Part shown: piece by piece, positions 28,608 to 36,946 of the stretch
Position numbering within the stretch: position 1 is the stretch's first letter
How the letters are laid out: each line of letters opens with the position of its first letter
DNA from: Pseudomonadota bacterium
GTDB taxonomy: Bacteria; Pseudomonadota; Alphaproteobacteria; Rhizobiales; Devosiaceae
Direction: 5' to 3'
Assembly (NCBI GenBank): GCA_023388175.1
Contig: JAEWGT010000008.1
Span: forward strand, 248,001-312,000
Length of the DNA: 64,000 bases
The notes under the pieces: generated by a model
What the model saw: only the letters and a program-made list of their open reading frames with translations
Databases searched by the model: none
Told to the model about the DNA's origin: nothing
Program-made: the position numbers and the translations under genes

Positions 28608-30056
28608 TCACCCACCCCTGCGGCTGTGCTTGACGATTTCGATGCTGTGGGTACGGATCTTCTTTCGCAGCGTATTGCGATTGAGGCCGAGCAGGTCTGC
28701 CGCCTTGATCTGATTGCCGCCGCAGGCATTAAGGGCCATGGCGATGAGCGGGGCTTCCACCTTGTCGATGACCCGCTGATACATGCCGGCAGGCGGCAGA
28801 TTGGGTTCATATTCGCGCAGGATCTGTCCCACATGGGTCTCGACCGCCATGGAAATATCCACTGGTCCCGAGCCATTTGTCGCTGCCGGGCGATCGCTGA
28901 TATTGAGCTCGTTCTGCACGATTTCGGTCGAAATCTGCTCGTCGGCATAAAGCGCCGACAAACGCCGGACGAGATTTTCCAGCTCGCGGATATTCCCCGG
29001 CCAGGAATAATTCTGCATCAACCTGATGGCGTCGACCGAAATGGTCTTGGATGCCTCGCCCTCGCGCTGGGCAAGGCGCAGGAAGTGCTGCGCCAGATCT
29101 GGAATGTCGTCGACACGTTCGCGCAGCGGCGGCAGCCGGATCGGCACGACGTTTAGGCGATAGTAGAGATCTTCGCGGAACAGGCCCTGCCGGATCATCT
29201 GGCTGAGGTCGCGGTGCGTCGCAGCGACAATGCGCACATTGGTCTTGATGGCGCTGCGGCCGCCGACCATGGTGTATTCGCCTTCCTGCAGCACACGCAG
29301 CAGGCGTGTCTGGGCGTCCATCGGCATGTCACCGATCTCGTCCAGAAACAGGGTGCCGCCTTCCGCCTGTTCAAAACGGCCCGAGGAGCGCGTATTGGCG
29401 CCGGTAAAGGCTCCCTTTTCGTGGCCGAACAGTTCAGCCTCGATCAGGTCGCGCGGTATGGCGGCCATGTTGATGGCAACGAAGGGGCCATTGCGGCGCT
29501 TGCCGAAGTCATGCAGCGCCCGCGCCACCAGTTCCTTGCCGGTGCCGCTCTCGCCGGTGATCATCACCGTCAGATCGGTCTGCATCAGCCGCGCCAGGGC
29601 ACGGTAGATGTCCTGCATCGCGGTAGAGCGGCCCACCAACGGCATGGTTTCGCCTGTTTCCTCGACCTTGCGCTCGGTGGAGCTGGGCTTTTTGGCGTCG
29701 GCCAAGGCGCGCGCCACCACCGAGAGCACTTCGGTGATGTCGAAGGGCTTGGGCAGATACTCATAGGCGCCAACTTCAGAGGCGCGGATTGCCGTCATGA
29801 AGGTATTCTGCGCACTCATCACGATCATGGGGAGATCGGGGCGCAGCTTCTTGATCTTGGGCATGACCTCAAAGGCATTGCCATCGGGCATGGCGACGTC
29901 GGTGATCAGGATATCTCCCTCACCACGACTGACCCAGTTCCACATGGTCGAGATATTGCCCGTCGGCCGGACTTCGTAGCCGGCGCGGGTCAGCGCCTGA
30001 TTGAGCACCATGCGGATGGCGGCATCGTCATCGGCAAGCAGGACAACATGGCTCAT
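28608..30056 (-). CDS. ntrC: nitrogen regulation response regulator NtrC
   Basis: NtrC is the sigma-54 activator that, when phosphorylated by NtrB, turns on nitrogen-assimilation genes such as glnA. The 482-residue protein has a receiver domain (about 1-120) with phospho-acceptor Asp53 in ITDVAMPDG. The AAA+ domain (about 145-380) shows the Walker A GESGTGKE and the sigma-54-contact loop GAFTGA. A Fis-type helix-turn-helix ends the protein (ADLLGLNRNTLRKKI). Its start overlaps the ntrB stop by four bases. The expected downstream ntrY-ntrX pair is not here; aroA follows instead. Confidence 0.96.
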   Translation of the reverse strand: MSHVVLLADDDAAIRMVLNQALTRAGYEVRPTGNISTMWNWVSRGEGDILITDVAMPDGNAFEVMPKIKKLRPDLPMIVMSAQNTFMTAIRASEVGAYEYLPKPFDITEVLSVVARALADAKKPSSTERKVEETGETMPLVGRSTAMQDIYRALARLMQTDLTVMITGESGTGKELVARALHDFGKRRNGPFVAINMAAIPRDLIEAELFGHEKGAFTGANTRSSGRFEQAEGGTLFLDEIGDMPMDAQTRLLRVLQEGEYTMVGGRSAIKTNVRIVAATHRDLSQMIRQGLFREDLYYRLNVVPIRLPPLRERVDDIPDLAQHFLRLAQREGEASKTISVDAIRLMQNYSWPGNIRELENLVRRLSALYADEQISTEIVQNELNISDRPAATNGSGPVDISMAVETHVGQILREYEPNLPPAGMYQRVIDKVEAPLIAMALNACGGNQIKAADLLGLNRNTLRKKIRTHSIEIVKHSRRGG

Positions 30057-31189
30057 TGGTACGAACCCTCTTCGGCTTCAGCTTGGGTCTGGAAGGCGCC
30101 ACTGGCGACCGGCAATAGAATACGGAACCGCGTACGGCCCGGCCGGCTGTCGCAGTCGATCACGCCCCCATGATCGCCGACGATCTTGGCCACCAAAGCC
30201 AGGCCGAGACCGGACCCATTGGTCTTGGTGGTAACGAACGGATCGAACAGGAAAGGCAGAATATCCGGCGGCACGCCCGGACCATTGTCCTCGATGACGA
30301 TTTCGAGTGGCAAGGAAATGCGTTCGGCGACGCCAGCCACGCTGATGCGAATGCCGGGGCGGAAGGCCGTCGTCAGTCTGATTTCCGGTTTCTGTGTTCT
30401 TTCAAGGGCTTCTGAGGCGTTCTTGATCAAATTCAGGAAAATCTGAATGAGCTGATCCCGATTGCCAAAGACCGGCGGAAGCGACGGATCATATTCTTCA
30501 GAGAAGGTGATGCCCCGGGCGACACCGTTGCGCGCCAGCAGCTTCACCCGGTCCAGAATAACGTGAATATTGATCGGCTCACGCTCCAGGGGACGCTCGT
30601 CGCCAAACACTTCCACCCGATCGATCAGGCCGACGATGCGATCGGTCTCCTCGCGGATCAGCCGGGCTAGCGGTACTTCATCGGAGGGCACAGACTGTTC
30701 GAGCAATTGGGCAGCGCCACGGATGCCGGATAGCGGGTTCTTGATTTCATGGGCCAGCATGGAGGCGAGACCAGTGACCGAGCGTGCCGCACCGCGCGAC
30801 ACCATCTGGCGGTCGATCTTGTCGGCCATGGTGCGCTCCTGGATGAGCACGGCGACGCGGCCATCCACGTCCGAAATCGGCGTGGCAAAAACGTCTGCGA
30901 CGCGCTCGTCGCCGAAGCGTGAGGAGCCGACACGCACGCGATATTCGGTCATTGGCGCGCGGCGCTGGCTGACAGTTTCCACCAGCGAAATAATGGGCGA
31001 GCCAAAGGCGATCAGATCGTCCAGCGCCTGGCGCGTGAGAACACTCAGCGAAGCGCCGAAGAAAGCTTCGGCGGCATAATTGACGAACAGGATGCGCCGG
31101 TTTTCGTCCAGCACAAGAATGGGTTGCGGCAAAGCCTGCAACACGGCGCGTGCCGGTACGGAATCGACGTTCATTTCCACGGCACTCAT
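30053..31189 (-). CDS. ntrB: nitrogen regulation sensor histidine kinase NtrB
   Basis: NtrB is the soluble kinase/phosphatase partner of NtrC, controlled by PII. The protein of 378 residues has a PAS domain at about 15-115 (PILVLDENRRILFVN). A HisKA domain with phospho-accepting His147 (AHEIKNPLSG) follows, then an HATPase domain with NLIKNASEAL, EDNGPGVPP and GSGLGLALV. The ATG at 31189 is chosen over the in-frame ATG at 31204: it overlaps the dusB stop as ATGA and has GGAGGG upstream. The dusB-ntrB-ntrC order is classical in alphaproteobacteria. Confidence 0.95.
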   Translation of the reverse strand: MSAVEMNVDSVPARAVLQALPQPILVLDENRRILFVNYAAEAFFGASLSVLTRQALDDLIAFGSPIISLVETVSQRRAPMTEYRVRVGSSRFGDERVADVFATPISDVDGRVAVLIQERTMADKIDRQMVSRGAARSVTGLASMLAHEIKNPLSGIRGAAQLLEQSVPSDEVPLARLIREETDRIVGLIDRVEVFGDERPLEREPINIHVILDRVKLLARNGVARGITFSEEYDPSLPPVFGNRDQLIQIFLNLIKNASEALERTQKPEIRLTTAFRPGIRISVAGVAERISLPLEIVIEDNGPGVPPDILPFLFDPFVTTKTNGSGLGLALVAKIVGDHGGVIDCDSRPGRTRFRILLPVASGAFQTQAEAEEGSYQ

Positions 31190-32187
31190 GCCGCCGCCCT
31201 CCATTCGCCAGAAAACAGGGTGCCGATCAGCGAGAGGACAGCCTGCGGGTCTTCATTGTCCAGGAGCGTCTTGCGCATCGGCTTGTCGAGCGCGAGGCCT
31301 GCCGCCTCGGCATACCAGTCGAGGTGTTTCCGAGCGGCGCGCAGGCCCACCTGCGTGCCGTAGTCGCTCAGCATGTCTTCGTAATGCTGGCGGATCAGCG
31401 CCACCAGTTCGGCCCCTTGCGGGGCGGCCGGGGCATCCCTGCCCTCCAGCGCCGCGCCAATCTGCCCGACGCGCCAGGGTTGTCCCTGCGCGCCGCGCCC
31501 CAGCATCACCGCCGCCGCGCCGGATTGATCCAGCGCATGACGGGCGGTCTCGGCATCGACAATGTCGCCATTGACCACGACAGGCACGTCAACCGCTTCC
31601 ACGACGGATCGCACGAGTTCCCAGCGCGCAGCACCCTTGTAGAATTGCTGGCGGGTGCGGCCATGGACGGTGATCATCTGCGCCCCTGCCCCCACGGCCA
31701 ATCTGGCGATTTCCGGCGCATTGAGGCTGTCATCGTCCCAGCCCAGGCGCATCTTGACCGTCACCGGCAGACTGGTGGCACTGGTCACGGCTTCAACGAT
31801 AGCAAGGGCCTGATCGGGCACCCGCATCAACGCCGAACCGGCATAGCCGTTGGTCACGCGCTTTGCTGGGCAACCGAAGTTGATGTCGATGATATCGGCG
31901 CCGGAATTTTCGGCAATGCGCGCGCCTTCGGCCATCCAGGTCGCTTCGCAGCCGGCAAGCTGGACCATATGCGGCAGGCTGCCCGAGCGCGTGAGCTTGC
32001 GCACCATGTCATCATGGCCCGTAGTCAGGGCAGCGCTGGCCACCATTTCGGAAACCACCATGCCCGCGCCATGGCGCTCGGCGATTTCCCGAAATGGTCT
32101 GTCGGTAATGCCGGCCATGGGCGCCAGAAAGGCGCGGTTGCGGATGGCATGCCTCCCGATGCTCAAAGCGCAGGCATTGCTTGCCAC
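31186..32187 (-). CDS. dusB: tRNA-dihydrouridine synthase (DusB / NifR3 family)
   Basis: DusB reduces specific uridines in tRNA D-loops using FMN and NADPH. The 333-residue protein shows the FMN-barrel start FLAPMAGITDRPFR, the family signature with the catalytic cysteine NFGCPAKRV near residue 100, and the flavin-binding HGRTRQQFYKG. It starts with GTG at 32187; no ATG is nearby in frame. It heads the dusB-ntrB-ntrC operon and is divergent from ispDF with 172 bases between the starts. Historically this gene was called nifR3 because of its linkage to ntrBC. Confidence 0.94.
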   Translation of the reverse strand: MASNACALSIGRHAIRNRAFLAPMAGITDRPFREIAERHGAGMVVSEMVASAALTTGHDDMVRKLTRSGSLPHMVQLAGCEATWMAEGARIAENSGADIIDINFGCPAKRVTNGYAGSALMRVPDQALAIVEAVTSATSLPVTVKMRLGWDDDSLNAPEIARLAVGAGAQMITVHGRTRQQFYKGAARWELVRSVVEAVDVPVVVNGDIVDAETARHALDQSGAAAVMLGRGAQGQPWRVGQIGAALEGRDAPAAPQGAELVALIRQHYEDMLSDYGTQVGLRAARKHLDWYAEAAGLALDKPMRKTLLDNEDPQAVLSLIGTLFSGEWRAAA

Positions 32188-32359
32188 GAACTGCCCCAGA
32201 AATGGTCAAACTGAAATTGGTGCCCGCACAATAATCATTTTGGGCCGGGGCGCAACCGCTTCTACTGTTGCTACATGGGGAAATCAGCCCTGCTCTTGCC
32301 GCATGTCGGAGCGGGGGCTAGACCGTTAGTTCTGTGTCGGTTTGTGTCGAAGTGCCTAT

Positions 32360-33556
32360 ATGCCCATGCGTGCAAAATCCATAGCCGTTATTGTCGTTGC
32401 CGCCGGTAAAGGCGAACGCGCCGGGTTGGATGGGAATGCGACGCCCAAGCAATATCGAAACCTGCTGGGTGTTCCGGTTATCTCGCGCACCATTGCGGCC
32501 TTTCTCGACTATCCTCATGTCACCACTATCGTCCCGGTCATCAGTGCGGAGCATAGCGACCGCTATAAGGCCCTGGCGCTTTCTGATCCCCGGCTGATGC
32601 AACCGGTGATCGGTGGCAAAAGCCGACAGGCCTCGGTGCTGGAGGGGCTCAAGGCCCTCGCGCCGCTACGTCCGGACCTGGTACTGATCCAGGATGCGGC
32701 ACGCCCTTTCGCCGGACCGGAGCTCATAGGCGATGTCATCGCCGCATTGCAGCAGTATGACGGGGCCATCCCCGCGCTCTCGATCACCGACACGATCAAG
32801 CGATCTCTGGATGGTCAGGAGATTGTGGGTACGGAGGACCGGCGGCTGCTGTTTTCGGCCCAGACCCCACAGGGCTTCCGCTTCGGGCAGATTTTCTCGG
32901 CGCATATGCGCGCAGGAAATGGGCGCCGCGACTTCACCGACGACGCGGAAATCGCCGAATGGGCCGGTTTGCGCGTGGCCATGGTCATGGGCGAGCCGGC
33001 CAATATCAAGATTACCCATCCGCAGGACTTTGCACGCGCGGAACAGATTCTGCTGGGAGACGAGCGCATGGAGACCCGTATCGGCACCGGCTATGACGTG
33101 CATTCGTTCGAACCCGGTGATGCTGTCTGGCTGGGCGGTGTCAAAATCCCGCACAAGGCCAAGCTCAATGGCCATTCGGATTCCGACGTGGCCCTGCATG
33201 CGCTGACTGACGCCATTCTGGGCGCTATCGGCGAGGGCGATATCGGCGTGCATTTCCCGCCCAGCGACATGCAGTGGAAAGGCGCGGCTTCGACGATCTT
33301 TCTCAAGCATGCCGGCGACCTCGTTGCGAAAGCCGGTGGCCGTATCGTCAATTGCGACGTGACAATCATTGCCGAAGCGCCGAAGATCGGGCCTCACGCC
33401 CCCGCCATGTGCGCGGTGATTGCCGAAACTCTGGGGATTTCGGCAAGCCGCGTGGCGGTCAAGGCGACAACCAATGAAAAGCTCGGATTCATCGGGCGGG
33501 AGGAAGGGATCGTGGCCATAGCCAGTGCAAGCGTGGAAATGCCGAGGGGGGAGTGA
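32360..33556 (+). CDS. ispDF: bifunctional IspD/IspF (MEP cytidylyltransferase / MECDP synthase)
   Basis: This fusion carries out two non-consecutive steps of the methylerythritol phosphate isoprenoid pathway. The N-terminal IspD domain (about 1-230) has the CTP-binding VVAAGKGERAG and IQDAARPF motifs and ends before METRIGTGYDVH. The IspF domain (about 237-398) then shows the metal ligands in GYDVHSF and LNGHSDSDVALHA. At 398 residues both domains are complete. The ATG at 32360 is used; a TTG at 32342 and an ATG at 32366 are also in frame. The stop abuts the cinA ATG. Fused ispDF is typical of alphaproteobacteria. Confidence 0.96.
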   Translation: MPMRAKSIAVIVVAAGKGERAGLDGNATPKQYRNLLGVPVISRTIAAFLDYPHVTTIVPVISAEHSDRYKALALSDPRLMQPVIGGKSRQASVLEGLKALAPLRPDLVLIQDAARPFAGPELIGDVIAALQQYDGAIPALSITDTIKRSLDGQEIVGTEDRRLLFSAQTPQGFRFGQIFSAHMRAGNGRRDFTDDAEIAEWAGLRVAMVMGEPANIKITHPQDFARAEQILLGDERMETRIGTGYDVHSFEPGDAVWLGGVKIPHKAKLNGHSDSDVALHALTDAILGAIGEGDIGVHFPPSDMQWKGAASTIFLKHAGDLVAKAGGRIVNCDVTIIAEAPKIGPHAPAMCAVIAETLGISASRVAVKATTNEKLGFIGREEGIVAIASASVEMPRGE

Positions 33557-34060
33557 ATGGCAGCCAAGACCAAGCCTGACATCGGCAAACAGATCATCGA
33601 TATTCTCAGCGAGCGCAACCAGACCATCGTCACGGCCGAGAGTTGTACCGGGGGCATGATCGCGGCGGCGCTGACAGATATTCCGGGCGCCTCGGCGGCG
33701 CTGTATGGTGGCTATGTCACCTATGCCAATGCCGCCAAGTCCAAGATGATTCACGTACAGTCGCGCCTGATCCGCGATTATGGCGCGGTGAGCAATCAGG
33801 TGGCGCGCGCCATGGCGGACGGCGCCCGCAATACCGCAAATGTCGATTTTGCCGTGGCGGTCACCGGCATTGCCGGGCCCGATGGCGGCAGCGAGAAAAA
33901 GCCGGTGGGGCTTGTCTATATTGCGGTTTCATCGGAACTGGCGACCGTGGTGATCGAGCATCGCTTCGGCGATCTGGGCCGGGATGGCGTACGCAAAGCG
34001 ACTGTCGCGGCGGCGCTGGATCTGGTCCTGCAGGTGCTTACGAGCGATCCGCCGCAATGA
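33557..34060 (+). CDS. CinA C-terminal domain protein (nicotinamide-nucleotide amidohydrolase PncC type)
   Basis: This 167-residue protein is the stand-alone CinA C-terminal domain, whose characterised members deamidate nicotinamide mononucleotide to nicotinic acid mononucleotide. The family features are clear: TAESCTGGMIAAALTDIPGAS near residues 22-42 and VAVTGIAGPDGGSEKKPVG near 97-115. The ATG follows the ispDF stop without a gap, so it is co-transcribed. Its 3' end overlaps the convergent ABM-domain gene by 23 bases. Together with nnr at 12-13 kb it points to pyridine-nucleotide salvage and repair, though the two are not linked. Confidence 0.9.
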   Translation: MAAKTKPDIGKQIIDILSERNQTIVTAESCTGGMIAAALTDIPGASAALYGGYVTYANAAKSKMIHVQSRLIRDYGAVSNQVARAMADGARNTANVDFAVAVTGIAGPDGGSEKKPVGLVYIAVSSELATVVIEHRFGDLGRDGVRKATVAAALDLVLQVLTSDPPQ

Positions 34061-34328
34061 TCCGGTAGTCACGCCGGATCGCAGCCGTCCTGATCGCCCA
34101 TTCGGACGATCTGGTTCGCGCCTGATGGGCATCGAACGCTGCCCGATCGATAAATGCCTCTTCGACCCGCCAGATCAGCGGGTCATCGGACTGGGTGACC
34201 TCAAATGAAATGCAGCCGGTCTCCTGCCGGGTGAGTCTGATGTGCTCGGGCGGATGGAGACGCACGATTGCGCATTCTTCCGGCGAGGCGCAGATCAGCG
34301 TGCCTGTCAGGCGCACCTGGGCAGCCAT
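34038..34328 (-). CDS. small ABM-type (putative quinol monooxygenase) protein
   Basis: This 96-residue protein fits the dimeric alpha+beta barrel antibiotic-biosynthesis-monooxygenase family. The usual pattern is there: an initial strand VRLTGTLICA, the central ETGCISFEVTQS, and WRVEEAFIDRAAFDAHQAR followed by a C-terminal strand. Characterised relatives such as YgiN oxidise quinols without a cofactor, but many have no known substrate, so no function is assigned. It is the last gene of the minus-strand lipA-ratA run, three bases after the RatA-like gene, and its 3' end overlaps convergent cinA. Confidence 0.82.
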   Translation of the reverse strand: MAAQVRLTGTLICASPEECAIVRLHPPEHIRLTRQETGCISFEVTQSDDPLIWRVEEAFIDRAAFDAHQARTRSSEWAIRTAAIRRDYRIIAADRS

Positions 34329-34331
34329 AGA

Positions 34332-34775
34332 TCACACTCCGAACCGGCGGTCGGCCTCGTCGCAAAAGGCGCGCATGATTTCTTCCTGCTTGGCGGCAAA
34401 GGCCGGTTCGGCTACCGCCGCTATCAACGGGTTGGAAATCCTGAAGTCGATCTCGAAGCGGACGCGCGTCCCCTGCCCCTCGGGTTCAAAGCTCCAGACG
34501 CTATCGAGATAGGCAAAGGGGCCGTCCACCGCCTTGGCGCGAATAGTCCTTGCCTCATGGTCCAGCGTCACCCGGCTAGTATAGGACTGGGTGATGGGAC
34601 CGAATGAGATCGTCATTCGGGCGAGGCGCACGTCACCGGATTTCGCCGCGGGATCGGGACGAACCTGCATGGCGCTGCAATTCGGGACAAAGCGCGGATA
34701 ATCGTTGAGATCGGCGACGATATCGAACATCCGCTCCGGCAGATGCGGCACGTGCCGTTCGTAGAAGCGCTTCAT
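34332..34775 (-). CDS. SRPBCC family protein, RatA / Coq10-like
   Basis: This 147-residue protein belongs to the START-like polyketide cyclase group containing bacterial RatA and mitochondrial Coq10. The N-terminal PHLPERMFDIVADLNDYPRFVPNC is the family hallmark, followed by the beta-rich barrel and the C-terminal helix. Coq10-type members bind ubiquinone and support respiration; RatA was reported to block 70S ribosome assembly in E. coli. The position directly after lipA (TGA then ATG with no gap) and near the pdh genes favours the respiratory, ubiquinone-binding reading. No antitoxin partner gene adjoins it. Confidence 0.87.
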   Translation of the reverse strand: MKRFYERHVPHLPERMFDIVADLNDYPRFVPNCSAMQVRPDPAAKSGDVRLARMTISFGPITQSYTSRVTLDHEARTIRAKAVDGPFAYLDSVWSFEPEGQGTRVRFEIDFRISNPLIAAVAEPAFAAKQEEIMRAFCDEADRRFGV

Positions 34776-35726
34776 TCAGTGGCCAAGCCTTGCCATGCGA
34801 TTGGCCTTGAGGCGCGCAAAATCCTCCCCGGCATGATGCGACGAGCGGGTCAGTGGGCTCGACGAGACCAGCAGGAAGCCCTTGGAGGTTGCAACGGTGG
34901 CGAAGGACTTGAACTCTTCCGGCGTCACGAAGCGCTGCAGCGGGTAGTGCTTCTTGGTCGGCTGCAGATATTGGCCGATGGTGAGGAAGTCGACATCTGC
35001 CGAGCGCAGGTCATCCATAAGCGCCAACACTTCGTTCCGCTCCTCGCCCAGCCCGACCATGATACCGGACTTGGTGAAGATGGTGGGATCGAGTTCCTTG
35101 ACCCGCTGCAACAGCCTGATCGAGTGGAAGTAGCGCGCGCCGGGGCGAACCTTGAGATATTTGGACGGCACGGTTTCGAGATTGTGGTTGAACACGTCCG
35201 GCCGGGCAGCAACCACGATTTCGAGAGCCCCATCCTTGCGCAGGAAGTCCGGCGTCAGGATTTCGATAGTCGTCTTCGGATTGCGGGCGCGAATGGCCAG
35301 GATCACGTCGGCAAAATGCTGCGCGCCGCCATCGGCCAGATCGTCACGATCAACCGAGGTGATGACCACATGTTCAAGGCCGAGCTTCTGCACGGCGATG
35401 GCAACATTTTCAGGCTCATTGGCGTCGAGCGGGCCGGGCAGACCGGTGCGCACATTGCAGAAGGCGCAAGCGCGGGTGCAGATCTCGCCCATGATCATCA
35501 TGGTCGCGTGCTTCTTGCTCCAGCATTCCCCGATATTGGGGCAGCCGGCCTCTTCGCACACTGTGACCAGACCGTTTTCGCGCACGATCTGCTGGGTTTC
35601 CTTGTAGACAGGAGATCCCGGCGCCTTGACGCGGATCCAATCCGGCTTGCGCAGCACGATGCTGTCGGGCCGATTGGCCTTTTCTGGGTGACGCGGACGC
35701 GCCGCAATATCGATGAGCGTAACCAT
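34776..35726 (-). CDS. lipA: lipoyl synthase
   Basis: LipA is a radical-SAM enzyme that inserts two sulfurs into octanoyl groups on lipoyl domains. The 316-residue protein has both iron-sulfur clusters: the auxiliary set CEEAGCPNIGEC and the radical-SAM CxxxCxxC in CTRACAFCNV. Its substrates, the lipoyl domains of PdhB and PdhC, are encoded 3-6 kb upstream on the same strand, so supply and target appear linked. The Gfo/Idh/MocA gene intervenes between lipA and lpd, with 81 bases before lipA. Confidence 0.97.
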   Translation of the reverse strand: MVTLIDIAARPRHPEKANRPDSIVLRKPDWIRVKAPGSPVYKETQQIVRENGLVTVCEEAGCPNIGECWSKKHATMMIMGEICTRACAFCNVRTGLPGPLDANEPENVAIAVQKLGLEHVVITSVDRDDLADGGAQHFADVILAIRARNPKTTIEILTPDFLRKDGALEIVVAARPDVFNHNLETVPSKYLKVRPGARYFHSIRLLQRVKELDPTIFTKSGIMVGLGEERNEVLALMDDLRSADVDFLTIGQYLQPTKKHYPLQRFVTPEEFKSFATVATSKGFLLVSSSPLTRSSHHAGEDFARLKANRMARLGH

Positions 35727-35807
35727 GTCAGTCCTGACTGGGCGGGTTGCCCGTTATATCGCTCTCAAACGTGGCCGGTTCAACCCGGCCTTAGGGATGA
35801 AAGGCAG

Positions 35808-36863
35808 CTATGCACTGCCGCCCTGCCCCATGACTTCGGAGATCTCGACCCAATCGCCGCCACGCGAGGCCGAGAGAATGGTGGCCTGCACCAGAGCCAG
35901 CGATCCCAGATTGTCCTCGCCCGAACTGAAGCCGCGCGGCACCACGCCAGTGTCGATCACCGAGGCAATGGATGAGAGCGTGCCGGTGCGATCGGGGAAG
36001 GCCACAGCCCCGAGCTTGACAGGCTCCGGCTTGCCATCGAGCGCGCGCAGGCTCAGCACATCCGGCCCGGCCTTGTCGCGGAAATGATCGCGCGACGACC
36101 AGGAAATCTGCCCTTCGGCGCCATCCATGACCCATTCACCGGCCCAAGGCGTCACCGGGCCGGAATTCATCCAGCTGGCGCGATAGGAAACGATGGTGCC
36201 CTTGGAAAATTCGATTGTCGCCACGCCGCTCGGATCGTAGCGGAATGGGCTGCCGGGCGGGTTCCAGGTGCGGCAGGTAAGCCGCACAGGATCGTCGCCG
36301 AGCACGAAGCGCATCAGGTCGAAATGATGGATGGACATATCGGCCAGCAGCGGATCGGGCATGTCCCAGTAGCGATAGCCCTGGCTGGGGCCATGGCGAC
36401 GGAAATCGATGGACACCATGTTCAGCGCGCCGAACCTGCCCTCGGCGATGAGGTCGGCTGCGGCGATGGGCGCCGGCTGATGGCGGTAATTCTGGCTGAC
36501 CATCAGCACCTTGCCCTGCGCCTTGGCCAGCGCCACCAGTTCCTTGCCCTGGGCAATAGTGGTGGTGAAGGGCTTTTCCACCAGCACATTATATCCCAGT
36601 TCAAGGCAGCGTTTGACGACCGGGTAATGCGCTTCGGTGCGCAAGGTGCAGATGGCGAGCGACGCATCGGTGTGATGCGACGCGTCTTCGAGGCTGGTGA
36701 AGCAGAGTTTCGGGTCGATGCCCAACTCTTCCTGCACCCGCGCCGTGGCCTCTGGATTGGTATCCACATAACCCACCATCTCGACAGTGGGAACTTTGGG
36801 GATAACGTCCTTGGTCCAGCTGAAACCCCAATGTCCCAGACCGATCTGGATTGCCTTGACCAT
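35808..36863 (-). CDS. Gfo/Idh/MocA family oxidoreductase
   Basis: This NAD(P)-dependent oxidoreductase of 351 residues has an unknown, probably sugar- or polyol-type substrate. The Rossmann motif IGLGHWGFSW is at the N-terminus, VLVEKPFTTT is the conserved EKP segment near residue 95, and a SIHHFDLMRFV segment near 180 lies where the family keeps its catalytic histidine. The C-terminal part is the usual alpha/beta substrate domain. It sits between lpd and lipA, 83 bases after lpd start-ward and 81 bases before lipA, where no such gene is functionally expected. It may be a passenger of the operon or have its own promoter. Confidence 0.9.
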   Translation of the reverse strand: MVKAIQIGLGHWGFSWTKDVIPKVPTVEMVGYVDTNPEATARVQEELGIDPKLCFTSLEDASHHTDASLAICTLRTEAHYPVVKRCLELGYNVLVEKPFTTTIAQGKELVALAKAQGKVLMVSQNYRHQPAPIAAADLIAEGRFGALNMVSIDFRRHGPSQGYRYWDMPDPLLADMSIHHFDLMRFVLGDDPVRLTCRTWNPPGSPFRYDPSGVATIEFSKGTIVSYRASWMNSGPVTPWAGEWVMDGAEGQISWSSRDHFRDKAGPDVLSLRALDGKPEPVKLGAVAFPDRTGTLSSIASVIDTGVVPRGFSSGEDNLGSLALVQATILSASRGGDWVEISEVMGQGGSA

Positions 36864-36946
36864 GTGGAAAACTCCTTTGGTTGTACGTTCCTGAGCGCGG
36901 GAGAAATGGTTGGCCCGGCCCTCAGCCGGACCAACGACTGAAAGCG

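Noticed and set aside
34332..34775. RatA toxin of a RatA-RatB toxin-antitoxin module
   Set aside because: No RatB-like gene is adjacent, and the neighbourhood is lipoate and pyruvate metabolism, so a Coq10-like ubiquinone-binding role is more likely.
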